Assembly: GCF_900142015.1 (NCBI RefSeq) | Contig: NZ_FQZN01000002.1 | Location: 305,690 to 369,689, forward strand | DNA length: 64,000 nucleotides | Direction of reading: 5' to 3' | Source of the DNA: Bacteroides stercorirosoris | GTDB taxonomy: Bacteria > Bacteroidota > Bacteroidia > Bacteroidales > Bacteroidaceae | Shown: one piece after another, positions 16,823-25,412 of the stretch | Numbering within the stretch: the first letter of the stretch is position 1 | Layout of the letters: each line of letters opens with the position of its first letter | Notes under the pieces: model-generated | Told to the model about the DNA's origin: nothing | The model's input: only the letters and a program-made list of their open reading frames with translations | The model's database searches: none | Program-made: the position numbers and the translations under genes

Positions 16823-18736
16823 ATGATGGACACTCATGACACTAATCTCCCCGAAAAGGCGGCAGAATTAGAAGAAGACAAGAAAGCAGCAGAGGTTTCC
16901 GAACCGGCTCTGACGGAAACTCCGGCTGAAGAAGCTACGCAGGAAGAGAAGCCGGCAGAAGAAACTGCACAGGAAGAAAAACTGGTAGAAGCTACGCAGG
17001 AAGAAAAAACGGTAGAAGCCACACAAAAACTAAGTAAGGAAGAAATCCTCGCCAAGTTAAAAGAAATCTCCGCAGAAGTGGAAAATGCCGGTAAACAAGA
17101 AATAGACAGCTTGAAACAAGCTTTCTATAAACTGCACAATGCCGAACAGGAAGCTGCAAAGAAGCTTTTCATCGAAAACGGGGGAGCAGCTGAGAACTTC
17201 GTTCCGACAGTGGACACTGTGGAAGAGGAGTTCAAGAATATCATGTCCGTCATTAAAGAAAAGAGAGGTGCATTGTCAGCCGAGCAGGAACAACAGAAAG
17301 AGCTGAACCTGCAAATCAAACTTTCCATAATCGAGGAACTGAAAGAACTGGTAGAGTCGCCCGATGATGCCAACAAATCCTACACCGAATTCAAGAAACT
17401 GCAACAGCAATGGAATGAAGTGAAGCTTATTCCGCAAGCTAAAGTCAACGAGCTTTGGAAGAGCTATCAACTCTATGTAGAGAAATTCTATGACCTGCTG
17501 AAGCTGAACAATGAATTCCGTGAATATGACTTCAAGAAAAACCTGGAAATAAAGACTCATCTTTGCGAAGCTGCCGAAAAACTGGCAGATGAACAGGATG
17601 TAGTATCAGCTTTCCACCAGTTGCAGAAGTTACACCAGGAATTCCGTGACACAGGTCCGGTAGCCAAAGAATTGCGTGACGAGGTATGGAACCGCTTTAA
17701 AGCAGCCTCCACTGCCGTAAACCGCCGTCACCAGCAGCATTTTGAATCACTGAAAGAAGTAGAGCAACACAATCTCGACCAGAAAACAGTGATTTGCGAA
17801 ATCATCGAAGCCATCGACTACAACGAGTTGACCAACTTCGCCGCCTGGGACAACAAAACTCAGGAAATCATTGCCCTGCAAAACAAATGGAAAACCATAG
17901 GTTTTGCACCGCAGAAGATGAATGTGAAGATATTCGAACGTTTCCGCAAGGCTTGCGACGAGTTCTTCCGCAAGAAGGGTGAATTCTTCAAATCCCTGAA
18001 AGAGGGAATGAACGTCAACCTGGACAAGAAACGTGCGCTTTGCGAAAAGGCCGAAGCCTTGAAAGACAGCACCGATTGGAAAGCAACGGCTGACGAACTC
18101 ACCAAACTTCAAAAAGAGTGGAAGACTATCGGCCCGGTAGCCAAGAAATACTCTGATGCAATATGGAAACGTTTCATTTCTGCTTGTGACTACTTCTTCG
18201 AACAAAAGAACAAGGCAACTTCTTCCCAACGTTCCATTGAAGTTGAAAACCTGAACAAGAAGAAAGAAATCATCGAGAAGCTTACCGCCATCGATGAAAA
18301 CATGGATACTGACGAGGCCACCCAGTTGGTACGCGAATTGATGAAAGAATGGAACAGTATCGGCCATGTACCTTTCAAAGAGAAAGACCGTCTGTACAAG
18401 CAATATCACGGACAAGTGGATAAACTGTTCGACCATTTCAACATCAGCGCAGCCAACAAGAAGTTGAGCAACTTCAAATCGAACATCAGCAACATCCAGG
18501 AAGGCAGCCCGCAGGCTCTTTATCGTGAACGCGAGAAACTGGTTCGCGCGGCAGATGCCATGAGAAACGAGTTGCAGACGTACGAAAACAACCTCGGCTT
18601 CCTGACTACTTCTTCTAAGAAAGGTAACAGCCTGCTGACGGAACTGAATCGTAAAGTGGAAAAGCTGAAAGCCGACATCGAATTGGTAAAACAGAAGATT
18701 AAGGTTATCGACGAATCCATTCGCAGCGCCGAATAA
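16823..18736 (+). CDS. DUF349 domain protein with acidic repeat N-terminus
   Basis: 637 residues. Residues 1-75 are a low-complexity acidic region built from imperfect EEATQEEK-type repeats. From about 130 to 560 there are repeated helical DUF349 units, each with a K-x-W-K/N-x-I/V-G-x-V/A pattern (for example LQNKWKTIGFAPQK and LQKEWKTIGPVAKK). The C-terminus (560-637) is a charged coiled coil. There is no signal peptide or membrane segment, so it is probably cytosolic. DUF349 proteins are conserved in Bacteroidetes and occur in other phyla, but their function is poorly defined. It is monocistronic, ending at a bidirectional terminator. Confidence 0.88.
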   Translation: MMDTHDTNLPEKAAELEEDKKAAEVSEPALTETPAEEATQEEKPAEETAQEEKLVEATQEEKTVEATQKLSKEEILAKLKEISAEVENAGKQEIDSLKQAFYKLHNAEQEAAKKLFIENGGAAENFVPTVDTVEEEFKNIMSVIKEKRGALSAEQEQQKELNLQIKLSIIEELKELVESPDDANKSYTEFKKLQQQWNEVKLIPQAKVNELWKSYQLYVEKFYDLLKLNNEFREYDFKKNLEIKTHLCEAAEKLADEQDVVSAFHQLQKLHQEFRDTGPVAKELRDEVWNRFKAASTAVNRRHQQHFESLKEVEQHNLDQKTVICEIIEAIDYNELTNFAAWDNKTQEIIALQNKWKTIGFAPQKMNVKIFERFRKACDEFFRKKGEFFKSLKEGMNVNLDKKRALCEKAEALKDSTDWKATADELTKLQKEWKTIGPVAKKYSDAIWKRFISACDYFFEQKNKATSSQRSIEVENLNKKKEIIEKLTAIDENMDTDEATQLVRELMKEWNSIGHVPFKEKDRLYKQYHGQVDKLFDHFNISAANKKLSNFKSNISNIQEGSPQALYREREKLVRAADAMRNELQTYENNLGFLTTSSKKGNSLLTELNRKVEKLKADIELVKQKIKVIDESIRSAE

Positions 18737-18800
18737 TTTTGATAGAAACAGAAATAGACTGTTTGTTTTTCAAACAGAAAGTTTATTGAAAAAGGCATAA

Positions 18801-18838
18801 AAAAAGCTGTCTCACGATTTATCCGGAGACAGCTTTTT
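18801..18838. terminator. Bidirectional terminator between convergent genes
   Basis: AAAAAGCTGTCTC (18801-18813) pairs with GAGACAGCTTTTT (18826-18838) in a 13-bp stem with A and T tracts at the flanks. It serves both the DUF349 gene and the convergent AICAR-transformylase-like gene. Confidence 0.9.
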
Positions 18839-18853
18839 TATTGTTTCCTATTT

Positions 18854-20032
18854 TTAATGATGGAACAGGCGAATACCCGTAAACACCATAGCAATGCCAT
18901 ATTTATCACAAGTTTCGATAACATTGTCATCACGTACGGAGCCTCCTGCCTGGGCAATATAATCCACACCTGTTTTATGCGCGCGCTCAATATTATCTCC
19001 AAACGGGAAGAAAGCATCTGAACCCAAAGAAACACCTTTCAGCGTATTCAGCCATGCACGCTTTTCTTCACGGGTCAGCACCTCCGGTTTCTCTGTAAAG
19101 AACTGTTGCCAAACACCGTCAGCCAATACATCTTCATGATCATCACTGATGTAAATATCAATCGTATTATCACGGTCGGCACGGCGGATTTTTTCAATCC
19201 ACGGCAAGTTCAACACTTTCGGATGTTGGCGAAGATACCAGATATCCGCCTTATTTCCTGCCAGACGGGTACAGTGAATACGGCTCTGCTGCCCAGCCCC
19301 GATACCGATAGCCTGTCCGTCCTTCACATAACAAACGGAGTTCGACTGCGTATACTTCAGAGTAATCAATGCTATCATTAAATCACGCTTTGCAGCATCC
19401 GGAAAGTTCTTGTTTTGAGTGGGAATATTCGCAAACAGTTCATCGTTATTCAACTTAATTTCATTACGTCCTTGCTCAAAAGTAATTCCAAATACGTCTT
19501 TACGTTCAATCGGAGCAGGTTTGTAGCTCGGATCAATCTGAATCACATTATAGGTACCTTTACGCTTATTCTTCAGAATTTCAAGCGCCTTCTCTGTATA
19601 CCCCGGAGCAATAACCCCATCCGACACTTCACGATTGATGAAACGGGCGGTTTCCTCGTCGCATACATCGCTCAAAGCGATAAAATCACCATAAGACGAC
19701 ATACGGTCGGCACCACGGGCACGTACATAGGCATTAGCCAACGGAGAAAGCGGCAGGTCATCCGCAAAATAAATCTTTTTCATTGTCTCGTCCAGTTCAA
19801 GACCGATAGCTGCACCGGCCGGACTGACATGTTTGAATGAAGTAGCTGCCGGCATACCGGTAGCCTCTTTCAGTTCTTTCACTAACTGCCATCCGTTCAG
19901 GGCATCCATAAAGTTGATGTATCCCGGACGTCCATTCAGGACTTCGATAGGCAGTTCCCCCTCCTGCATAAAAATGCGGGCCGGCTTCTGATTAGGGTTA
20001 CAGCCGTACTTGAGTTCTAACTCTTTTGCCAT
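18854..20032 (-). CDS. Stand-alone AICAR transformylase-like protein (PurH-related)
   Basis: 392 residues from the ATG at 20032; a longer reading frame to 20089 would add a 19-residue hydrophobic leader but skips the conserved beginning MAKELELKYGCNPNQ, so it is rejected. LKYGCNPNQKPA corresponds to the LRYGENPHQ box of PurH, and SFKHVSPAGAA to its catalytic KHxNPxG region, with Asn replaced by Ser. The MGS-like IMP cyclohydrolase domain of bifunctional PurH is absent. It is therefore annotated as a formyltransferase-type purine enzyme (10-formyl-THF plus AICAR to FAICAR); whether it is active, or supplements a full PurH elsewhere, is not shown here. Convergent with the DUF349 gene. Confidence 0.82.
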   Translation of the reverse strand: MAKELELKYGCNPNQKPARIFMQEGELPIEVLNGRPGYINFMDALNGWQLVKELKEATGMPAATSFKHVSPAGAAIGLELDETMKKIYFADDLPLSPLANAYVRARGADRMSSYGDFIALSDVCDEETARFINREVSDGVIAPGYTEKALEILKNKRKGTYNVIQIDPSYKPAPIERKDVFGITFEQGRNEIKLNNDELFANIPTQNKNFPDAAKRDLMIALITLKYTQSNSVCYVKDGQAIGIGAGQQSRIHCTRLAGNKADIWYLRQHPKVLNLPWIEKIRRADRDNTIDIYISDDHEDVLADGVWQQFFTEKPEVLTREEKRAWLNTLKGVSLGSDAFFPFGDNIERAHKTGVDYIAQAGGSVRDDNVIETCDKYGIAMVFTGIRLFHH

Positions 20033-20085
20033 AGTTTTAATTATTTTGAATAGAATTGCTACAAAATTACTGAAGAGGAATATAA

Positions 20086-20721
20086 TCACTGATTATAAAT
20101 CCATAATAATACAGACTTGGCTTCAACCTTAAGCAAAGCATCAATCTGCCGCATCGTTTCATCACAAATCACCGGACACCCCTGACTCATTCCCAACGGC
20201 AGATGTAAAGGATAAATCTCCGTCGCAGGCAAAGGGGTATACGAATGTAACACAACAATACGCTTAAAGGCATTATCATTGGTCGGTTCCAGTCCGTGCA
20301 ATTTATAATGGACATTGATTCCCCATTTACTATAAGCGCGGATACCGATTTTGTATTTTCCTAAAGAAGAACATAGACTTCCCGGCACATTACTGAAGAC
20401 GGGTTTAGAAGGAGTACTGTCTTTTCCGTAACCATGTGCGCAAAGACTTGCATATTTAATTGAGTCGCCCTTAAGATCCCAGACAAAGAAACGTCTCTTA
20501 CCGGAGTGTATGCTGAAATCAACCAAGAAACAATAATTCGTATTGAAACCTTTACTAACACAATATGCTTTCGCTTCGCGCGCTTTCACTTTTAACCGCT
20601 GCTGTGTAGTAAGGCTCACCGATATGGTATCACTGCACTTCGCACAAAGCCCCTCTCCTAATCCGGCAAGCAGGATAAGTAGCACTAACAGAAAACGAAT
20701 AGCTTCTTGCATAAACTTCAC
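20086..20721 (-). CDS. L,D-transpeptidase-catalytic-domain family envelope protein
   Basis: 211 residues with a signal peptide (FLLVLLILLAGLGEGLCA). The C-terminal third carries the YkuD-like active-site pattern: HSYTPLP, then LPLGMSQGCPVICDE, matching the S-x-G-C motif with a catalytic cysteine. Annotated relatives are called murein L,D-transpeptidase catalytic domain family proteins and are thought to act on peptidoglycan peptide cross-links in the periplasm. An in-frame ATG three codons inside the listed start is also possible. It is followed after 53 bases by the start of the AICAR-transformylase-like gene, so the two may share a transcript. Confidence 0.82.
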   Translation of the reverse strand: MKFMQEAIRFLLVLLILLAGLGEGLCAKCSDTISVSLTTQQRLKVKAREAKAYCVSKGFNTNYCFLVDFSIHSGKRRFFVWDLKGDSIKYASLCAHGYGKDSTPSKPVFSNVPGSLCSSLGKYKIGIRAYSKWGINVHYKLHGLEPTNDNAFKRIVVLHSYTPLPATEIYPLHLPLGMSQGCPVICDETMRQIDALLKVEAKSVLLWIYNQ

Positions 20722-20759
20722 ATTGTATCAGATATTAAAATCACTTGTGATAAAACATA

Positions 20760-20792
20760 AAACCCACTAAAACTTGCGATTTTAGTGGGTTT
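20760..20792 (-). terminator. Terminator after tRNA-Gln
   Basis: AACCCACTAAAA (20761-20772) pairs with TTTTAGTGGGTT around a 7-base loop and is flanked by A and T tracts. On the minus strand it lies just downstream of the tRNA and upstream of the L,D-transpeptidase-like gene. Confidence 0.85.
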
Positions 20793-20814
20793 TTGACTTA
20801 AATAAGCCGTTGGA

Positions 20815-20888
20815 TGGTTGGGCTACCTGGATTCGAACCAGGAATGACAGGACCAGAATCTGTAGTGTTACCATTACACCATAGCCCA
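20815..20888 (-). tRNA. tRNA-Gln (anticodon CTG)
   Basis: Read on the minus strand it folds as a complete cloverleaf: acceptor TGGGCTA/TAGCCCA with the U1-A72 pair typical of glutamine tRNAs, D arm GTGT/ACAC, anticodon loop TTCTGGT (CTG), T arm CCTGG/CCAGG with loop TTCGAAT. Discriminator A and an encoded CCA end follow (20817-20815). The innermost anticodon-stem pair (31-39) is A-C rather than a Watson-Crick pair. Confidence 0.95.
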
Positions 20889-20916
20889 ATAACAGGTCGT
20901 TCCCGTTTTGCGGTTG

Positions 20917-20945
20917 CAAAGATACAAAGAATTTGATAATCCAAA
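20917..20945 (-). promoter_or_regulatory. Promoter of tRNA-Gln
   Basis: On the minus strand TATCTTTG (20924-20917) matches TAnnTTTG, and TTTG occurs at 20945-20942, 17 bases upstream. The predicted start is about 20 bases before the mature tRNA 5' end. Confidence 0.6.
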
Positions 20946-21071
20946 ACAAAATCCGCGATTTTTTTTCATAAAATCTTCTAAGATGCCGTATGCCAAAGGA
21001 ATATATACCTAAAAAAAATCAAAAAATGAAAGAGTTTTCCCCTTTTAGGTGTTTGATATAAGAATTCACCG

Positions 21072-21079
21072 TATATTTG
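21072..21079 (+). promoter_or_regulatory. Promoter -7 element of rsfS-ftsH-cdsA
   Basis: TATATTTG matches TAnnTTTG exactly, with its last base 28 bases before the rsfS ATG. A TTTG at 21052-21055 is closer than the usual spacing (16 bases), so the -33 element is weak. Confidence 0.55.
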
Positions 21080-21106
21080 TCAACTATTTAATTTTAATAA
21101 TAAGTA

Positions 21107-21466
21107 ATGAACGAAACAAAGAAACTCATTCAACAAATCACCGAAGGTATACAAGATAAAAAAGGGAAAAAAATTGTTATAGCAGATCTTTCTAAAATTG
21201 GCGATACTATCTGCAACTATCTCGTCATTTGCCAGGGAAATTCTCCCAGCCAAGTGACCGCCATTGTGGAGTCCGTGAAGGAATTCACCCGCAAAGGCGC
21301 CAACAGTAAACCGTTTGCGATAGACGGGTTACGCAATGCCGAATGGGTAGCGATGGATTATTCCGATATACTGGTTCATGTGTTTCTACCCGAAACGAGA
21401 GAATTCTACAACCTGGAGCACCTCTGGGCTGACGCCAAATTAACCCAAATTCCTGATATTGATTAA
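21107..21466 (+). CDS. rsfS: Ribosomal silencing factor RsfS (Iojap/YbeB family)
   Basis: 119 residues, full length for the family. RsfS binds protein uL14 on the large subunit and blocks joining of the subunits under starvation. Family features seen are DKKGKKIVIADLSKIGDTICNYLVICQG-type strand-helix content (residues 18-45), an AIDGLRNAEWVAMDYSDI segment near 80-97, and VHVFLPETREFYNLEHLW near the end. First gene of a plus-strand unit; ftsH starts eight bases after its stop. Confidence 0.94.
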   Translation: MNETKKLIQQITEGIQDKKGKKIVIADLSKIGDTICNYLVICQGNSPSQVTAIVESVKEFTRKGANSKPFAIDGLRNAEWVAMDYSDILVHVFLPETREFYNLEHLWADAKLTQIPDID

Positions 21467-21474
21467 TAAGCCTT

Positions 21475-23571
21475 ATGGACAATAATAACAATAACGCTAA
21501 CAAAAAGCCCAATAAAGTTAATATGCCCAAGTTCAACCTGAACTGGTTGTATATGATCATAGCCATGATGCTTTTGGGACTGTGGTTCACTAACGAGAAC
21601 ACAACAAATACCAAAATCGTATCTTACGACGAATTTCAGCAATACGTACGTGACGGCTATATGAGCAAAATTATCGGCTACGATGATAACTCGGTAGAAG
21701 CCTACATCAAGCCGCAGTATGTGAAGAACGTATTCCAGGCTGACTCCAGCCGCGTGGGTAAGAACCCTATGATTGCCACTGAAGCTCCTTCACGTGAAAG
21801 TCTGGGTAACTTCCTGCAAAAAGAAAGAGACGAACAGCACTTCGACGGTTCTATCAATTACGAGAAGAAACGGAATTATTTCGGTGCTATCTTGTGGCAG
21901 ATTCTGCCTATCGCTTTCCTGATCGGTTTCTGGATTTTCATGTCACGCCGCCTGAGTGGTGGTGGCGGTGCAGGCGGTGGCGGCATATTCAATGTCGGCA
22001 AATCGCGCGCCCAACTGTTTGAAAAAGGAACTCCCGTGAAAGTTACTTTCAAGGACGTTGCAGGACTCGCTGAAGCCAAACAGGAAGTAGAGGAAATCGT
22101 GGAATTCCTGAAAGAGCCGCAGAAATATACCGACCTGGGTGGTAAGATACCTAAAGGCGCATTGCTGGTAGGCCCTCCGGGAACCGGTAAGACCCTGCTC
22201 GCCAAAGCTGTAGCAGGCGAAGCTAACGTACCGTTCTTCTCACTGGCTGGTTCCGATTTCGTAGAAATGTTTGTCGGTGTAGGTGCATCACGTGTGCGCG
22301 ACCTGTTCCGCCAAGCAAAGGAGAAAGCTCCGTGCATCGTATTTATTGATGAAATTGACGCCGTGGGCCGCGCCCGCGCCAAAGCCGCCGCAATGGGTGG
22401 TAATGACGAACGCGAAAATACGCTGAACCAGTTATTGACAGAAATGGACGGCTTCGGTTCCAATAGTGGTGTAATCATCCTGGCAGCTACCAACCGTGTA
22501 GACGTACTGGACAAAGCCTTATTGCGTGCCGGACGTTTCGACCGTCAGATTCATGTAGACTTGCCCGACCTTAACGAACGTAAAGAAGTATTCGGCGTAC
22601 ATCTTCGCCCTATCAAAATAGATAATACAGTGGATGTAGATTTATTGTCACGTCAGACTCCGGGTTTCTCCGGTGCTGATATAGCCAATGTCTGCAACGA
22701 GGCCGCACTGATTGCGGCACGCCACGGCAAAAAATTTGTAGGTAAACAAGATTTCCTCGATGCCGTAGACCGTATCGTAGGTGGCTTGGAAAAGAAGACC
22801 AAGATTACAACCGAAGCAGAACGTCGTTCCATCGCTATCCATGAAGCCGGACACGCTTCCATCTCCTGGTTGCTGGAATACGCCAACCCGCTGATTAAAG
22901 TAACCATCGTTCCACGCGGACGGGCATTGGGCGCTGCATGGTATCTGCCCGAAGAGCGTCAGATTACCACCAAAGAGCAGATGCTTGATGAAATGTGTGC
23001 CACACTGGGCGGACGTGCCGCCGAGGATTTATTTCTGGGACGTATCTCGACCGGTGCCATGAACGACCTTGAACGTGTTACCAAACAGGCTTACGGCATG
23101 ATTGCTTATCTGGGTATGAGCGAGAAGTTGCCGAACCTATGTTATTATAATAACGAAGAGTACTCTTTCAACCGCCCGTACAGTGAAAAGACTGCCGAAC
23201 TGATTGATGAGGAAGTGAAGAGCATGGTGAATGAACAGTACGAACGCGCCAAGCAAATCCTATCCGAACATAAGGAGGGGCACAACAAATTGGCACAGCT
23301 GTTGATAGATAAAGAGGTTATCTTCGCTGAGGATGTGGAAGAAATCTTCGGAAAACGGCCTTGGGCTTCCCGCTCGGAAGAGATCAGCGCCAATAAAATA
23401 TCAGAGGACTTGAAAAAAGCCGAAGAAGAAACTGCCAAAGAAGCTGTGGAGAGCGAAAAAGAAGTAAAAGCGGAAGAAGAGAACAATGTTGAGGGCGGAA
23501 AAGAAACCGGTAATAGAAAGGTTTCTGCAGAAGGCACCAGAGTTTCCGTAGAACGACCAACAAAAGAATAA
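21475..23571 (+). CDS. ftsH: ATP-dependent zinc metalloprotease FtsH
   Basis: 698 residues. Two N-terminal membrane segments (about 18-37 and 140-160) bracket a periplasmic domain, followed by a glycine-rich linker. The AAA domain has Walker A GPPGTGKT, Walker [13 protein letters not shown] and the second-region-of-homology ATNRVD. The zinc site HEAGH lies near residue 461. The C-terminal tail is acidic and low-complexity. FtsH degrades membrane proteins and some soluble regulators. It sits between rsfS and cdsA, a common Bacteroides arrangement, and is probably co-transcribed with both. Confidence 0.97.
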   Translation: MDNNNNNANKKPNKVNMPKFNLNWLYMIIAMMLLGLWFTNENTTNTKIVSYDEFQQYVRDGYMSKIIGYDDNSVEAYIKPQYVKNVFQADSSRVGKNPMIATEAPSRESLGNFLQKERDEQHFDGSINYEKKRNYFGAILWQILPIAFLIGFWIFMSRRLSGGGGAGGGGIFNVGKSRAQLFEKGTPVKVTFKDVAGLAEAKQEVEEIVEFLKEPQKYTDLGGKIPKGALLVGPPGTGKTLLAKAVAGEANVPFFSLAGSDFVEMFVGVGASRVRDLFRQAKEKAPCIVFIDEIDAVGRARAKAAAMGGNDERENTLNQLLTEMDGFGSNSGVIILAATNRVDVLDKALLRAGRFDRQIHVDLPDLNERKEVFGVHLRPIKIDNTVDVDLLSRQTPGFSGADIANVCNEAALIAARHGKKFVGKQDFLDAVDRIVGGLEKKTKITTEAERRSIAIHEAGHASISWLLEYANPLIKVTIVPRGRALGAAWYLPEERQITTKEQMLDEMCATLGGRAAEDLFLGRISTGAMNDLERVTKQAYGMIAYLGMSEKLPNLCYYNNEEYSFNRPYSEKTAELIDEEVKSMVNEQYERAKQILSEHKEGHNKLAQLLIDKEVIFAEDVEEIFGKRPWASRSEEISANKISEDLKKAEEETAKEAVESEKEVKAEEENNVEGGKETGNRKVSAEGTRVSVERPTKE

Positions 23572-23592
23572 AGAATTTAAAACGGAACAACC

Positions 23593-24432
23593 GTGAAAAG
23601 CAATTTCTTACAACGCGCCATAACAGGTGTGTTATTCGTAGTAGTATTGGTGGGCTGTATCCTATACAGCCCCCTTTCATTCGGTATCCTGTTCACCATT
23701 ATCGGTGCACTGAGCGTACACGAGTTCACCCACCTGATCAACCAAAATGGTGAAGTACAAATCAATAAGACGATTACAGCTTTGGGAGGCGCTTATCTCT
23801 TTTTAGCCGTAATGGGCTTCTGCCAGTCAACCATCGGAGCACAGGTATTCCTGCCCTATCTGGCATTACTGCTTTACCTGATGATTACGGAACTGTATCT
23901 GAAGAAGAAAAATCCTATCGGCAACTGGGCTTATTCCATGCTGAGCCAGCTGTATGTGGCATTGCCGTTTGCACTGCTCAATGTGCTGGCTTTCCAGTAT
24001 AATCCGACAGAAAGCAGCGTAACCTACAACCCTATCCTACCATTATCCATCTTCGTATTTATCTGGCTGAGCGACACAGGTGCATACTGTGTAGGCTCAC
24101 TGATTGGCAAACACCGCCTGTTCGAGCGCATATCTCCGAAGAAATCATGGGAAGGAAGCATTGGCGGCGGCATTTTCTCTATCGCTTCTTCATTTGTGTT
24201 CGCACATTATTTCCCGTTCCTATCTGTCCTGCAATGGGCAGGTCTGGCACTGGTGGTTGTCATCTTCGGAACTTGGGGAGATTTGACGGAATCATTAATG
24301 AAACGCCAACTGGGCATCAAGGATTCAGGACATATCCTGCCCGGACACGGCGGAATGCTCGACCGCTTCGACAGCGCTTTGATGGCAATTCCCGCCGCAG
24401 TAGTCTATCTCTATGTCCTGACACTGCTCTAA
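23593..24432 (+). CDS. cdsA: Phosphatidate cytidylyltransferase
   Basis: 279 residues starting with GTG at 23593, the codon that gives a normal N-terminus (VKSNFLQRAITGVLF). Six to eight membrane helices are visible. The C-terminal family signature is complete: SLMKRQLGIKDSGHILPGHG followed by GMLDRFDS, holding the metal-binding acidic residues. The enzyme makes CDP-diacylglycerol from phosphatidate and CTP at the inner membrane for phospholipid synthesis. It starts 21 bases after ftsH and ends at a hairpin at 24442-24467. Confidence 0.95.
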   Translation: MKSNFLQRAITGVLFVVVLVGCILYSPLSFGILFTIIGALSVHEFTHLINQNGEVQINKTITALGGAYLFLAVMGFCQSTIGAQVFLPYLALLLYLMITELYLKKKNPIGNWAYSMLSQLYVALPFALLNVLAFQYNPTESSVTYNPILPLSIFVFIWLSDTGAYCVGSLIGKHRLFERISPKKSWEGSIGGGIFSIASSFVFAHYFPFLSVLQWAGLALVVVIFGTWGDLTESLMKRQLGIKDSGHILPGHGGMLDRFDSALMAIPAAVVYLYVLTLL

Positions 24433-24441
24433 AAAGAAAAA

Positions 24442-24467
24442 GCCGGGGGAATTCACATTCACCCGGC
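24442..24467. terminator. Hairpin between convergent cdsA and NigD-like genes
   Basis: GCCGGG (24442-24447) pairs with CCCGGC (24462-24467), with an A-rich stretch on the left. It lies between two converging stop codons and may serve both. Confidence 0.5.
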
Positions 24468-24488
24468 CTCCAAACAAAACACTTTACT

Positions 24489-25256
24489 CTACTTCAATTG
24501 CATCTTTGAGAAATCTAAGTTAGAAGCTTTCTCTGTATTGTCTGATTGTTTATCAAAAGTTATTTCAACTTCATTGTTCACTTCTGAATTCAGTTTCAAC
24601 TTGATACCTTTTGTTTCAGAAGTTATATTCAAATCTTTCAGATTGAAGGACACCAGTCCTGCCTCACGAATCCCGCTCAAATCATCATAGTCATTGTAAC
24701 GAAGTTCCAGATGGATATATCCGTCGTCATCGGCTTCTTCATCCAAAGGCACTTCAGCATTCCCGGCACGCTGCACCAGACTGATACGATGCTTCATTTC
24801 CGGGTCTTTCGGCAAGTTCTGCATAAAGATAATATTCATATATCCTCCGGTGATAGTGATGTCACCTTTATAAATAAAGACCGGATCGTTACCATATTCT
24901 TCTTCATTCTCAGGTGTCAGCGTTTCTACGCCTTTCGTCAAGGCATGCCACATCTTCAGGATTTTCACCGCATGGTCATATTCCCCGTAATTATCATAAA
25001 TAGGATTGAAAATAGTCACCATACGTTGTCCGTCTACCGGCTGATACCAGCCCAAATCAGTGTTGATAGGCCATAACGTTCCCCAAGTATCGCTGTTCAG
25101 ATAAAAAGCATTCCCCGTTAAACGCACCGTAGCCCAGTTCGGATAAGAGAAATCACCGATTGAGTATCCGTCATCAAAATCATCACACGACTGTAAAGCA
25201 GGTAACACAGCCAAACACATCATTAAAAATAACCAATGTAATCTTTTCATAATCAA
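24489..25256 (-). CDS. NigD-like lipoprotein
   Basis: 255 residues. A lipoprotein signal ends LPALQSC, with the lipobox cysteine near residue 24 followed by DDFDDGYSIGDF, the beginning typical of Bacteroides NigD-like proteins. The N-terminal OB-like part contains the family pattern ATVRLTGNAFYLNSD, and the C-terminal beta-sandwich part ends FDKQSDN. Predicted to face the periplasm or cell surface; the biochemical role is unknown (named after a gene of a B. fragilis bacteriocin-related operon). An ATG two codons inside (25250) may be the true start. Confidence 0.85.
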   Translation of the reverse strand: MIMKRLHWLFLMMCLAVLPALQSCDDFDDGYSIGDFSYPNWATVRLTGNAFYLNSDTWGTLWPINTDLGWYQPVDGQRMVTIFNPIYDNYGEYDHAVKILKMWHALTKGVETLTPENEEEYGNDPVFIYKGDITITGGYMNIIFMQNLPKDPEMKHRISLVQRAGNAEVPLDEEADDDGYIHLELRYNDYDDLSGIREAGLVSFNLKDLNITSETKGIKLKLNSEVNNEVEITFDKQSDNTEKASNLDFSKMQLK

Positions 25257-25323
25257 AGTCCTTTTGCTTGTTTCTTACTAATTATCGGTTTTACACCACT
25301 TTTATGTTCTGTCTATAAAATAC

Positions 25324-25352
25324 GAAAGCCGGGCATATACTGCACCGGCTTC
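25324..25352 (-). terminator. Probable terminator after lpxB
   Basis: GAAAGCCGG (25324-25332) pairs with CCGGCTTC (25345-25352), with one unpaired base. On the minus strand it is followed by GTATTTTATA. It lies between the lpxB stop and the NigD-like start. Confidence 0.5.
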
Positions 25353-25412
25353 ATACCTTTTAACTATTTTATCATCCTTTTGAAACTAAAAGGCTTTCAT
25401 TATGTAAGTTTT

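Noticed and set aside
20033..20089. Hydrophobic 19-residue leader on the AICAR-transformylase-like protein
   Set aside because: It would make a cytosolic enzyme secreted and overlaps the end of the upstream gene; the internal ATG at 20032 fits the family N-terminus.
21789..21798. TTCACGTGAA, similar to a parS core
   Set aside because: It lies inside ftsH coding sequence and fits only 12 of 16 positions of the usual parS consensus; no other good match was seen near parAB.
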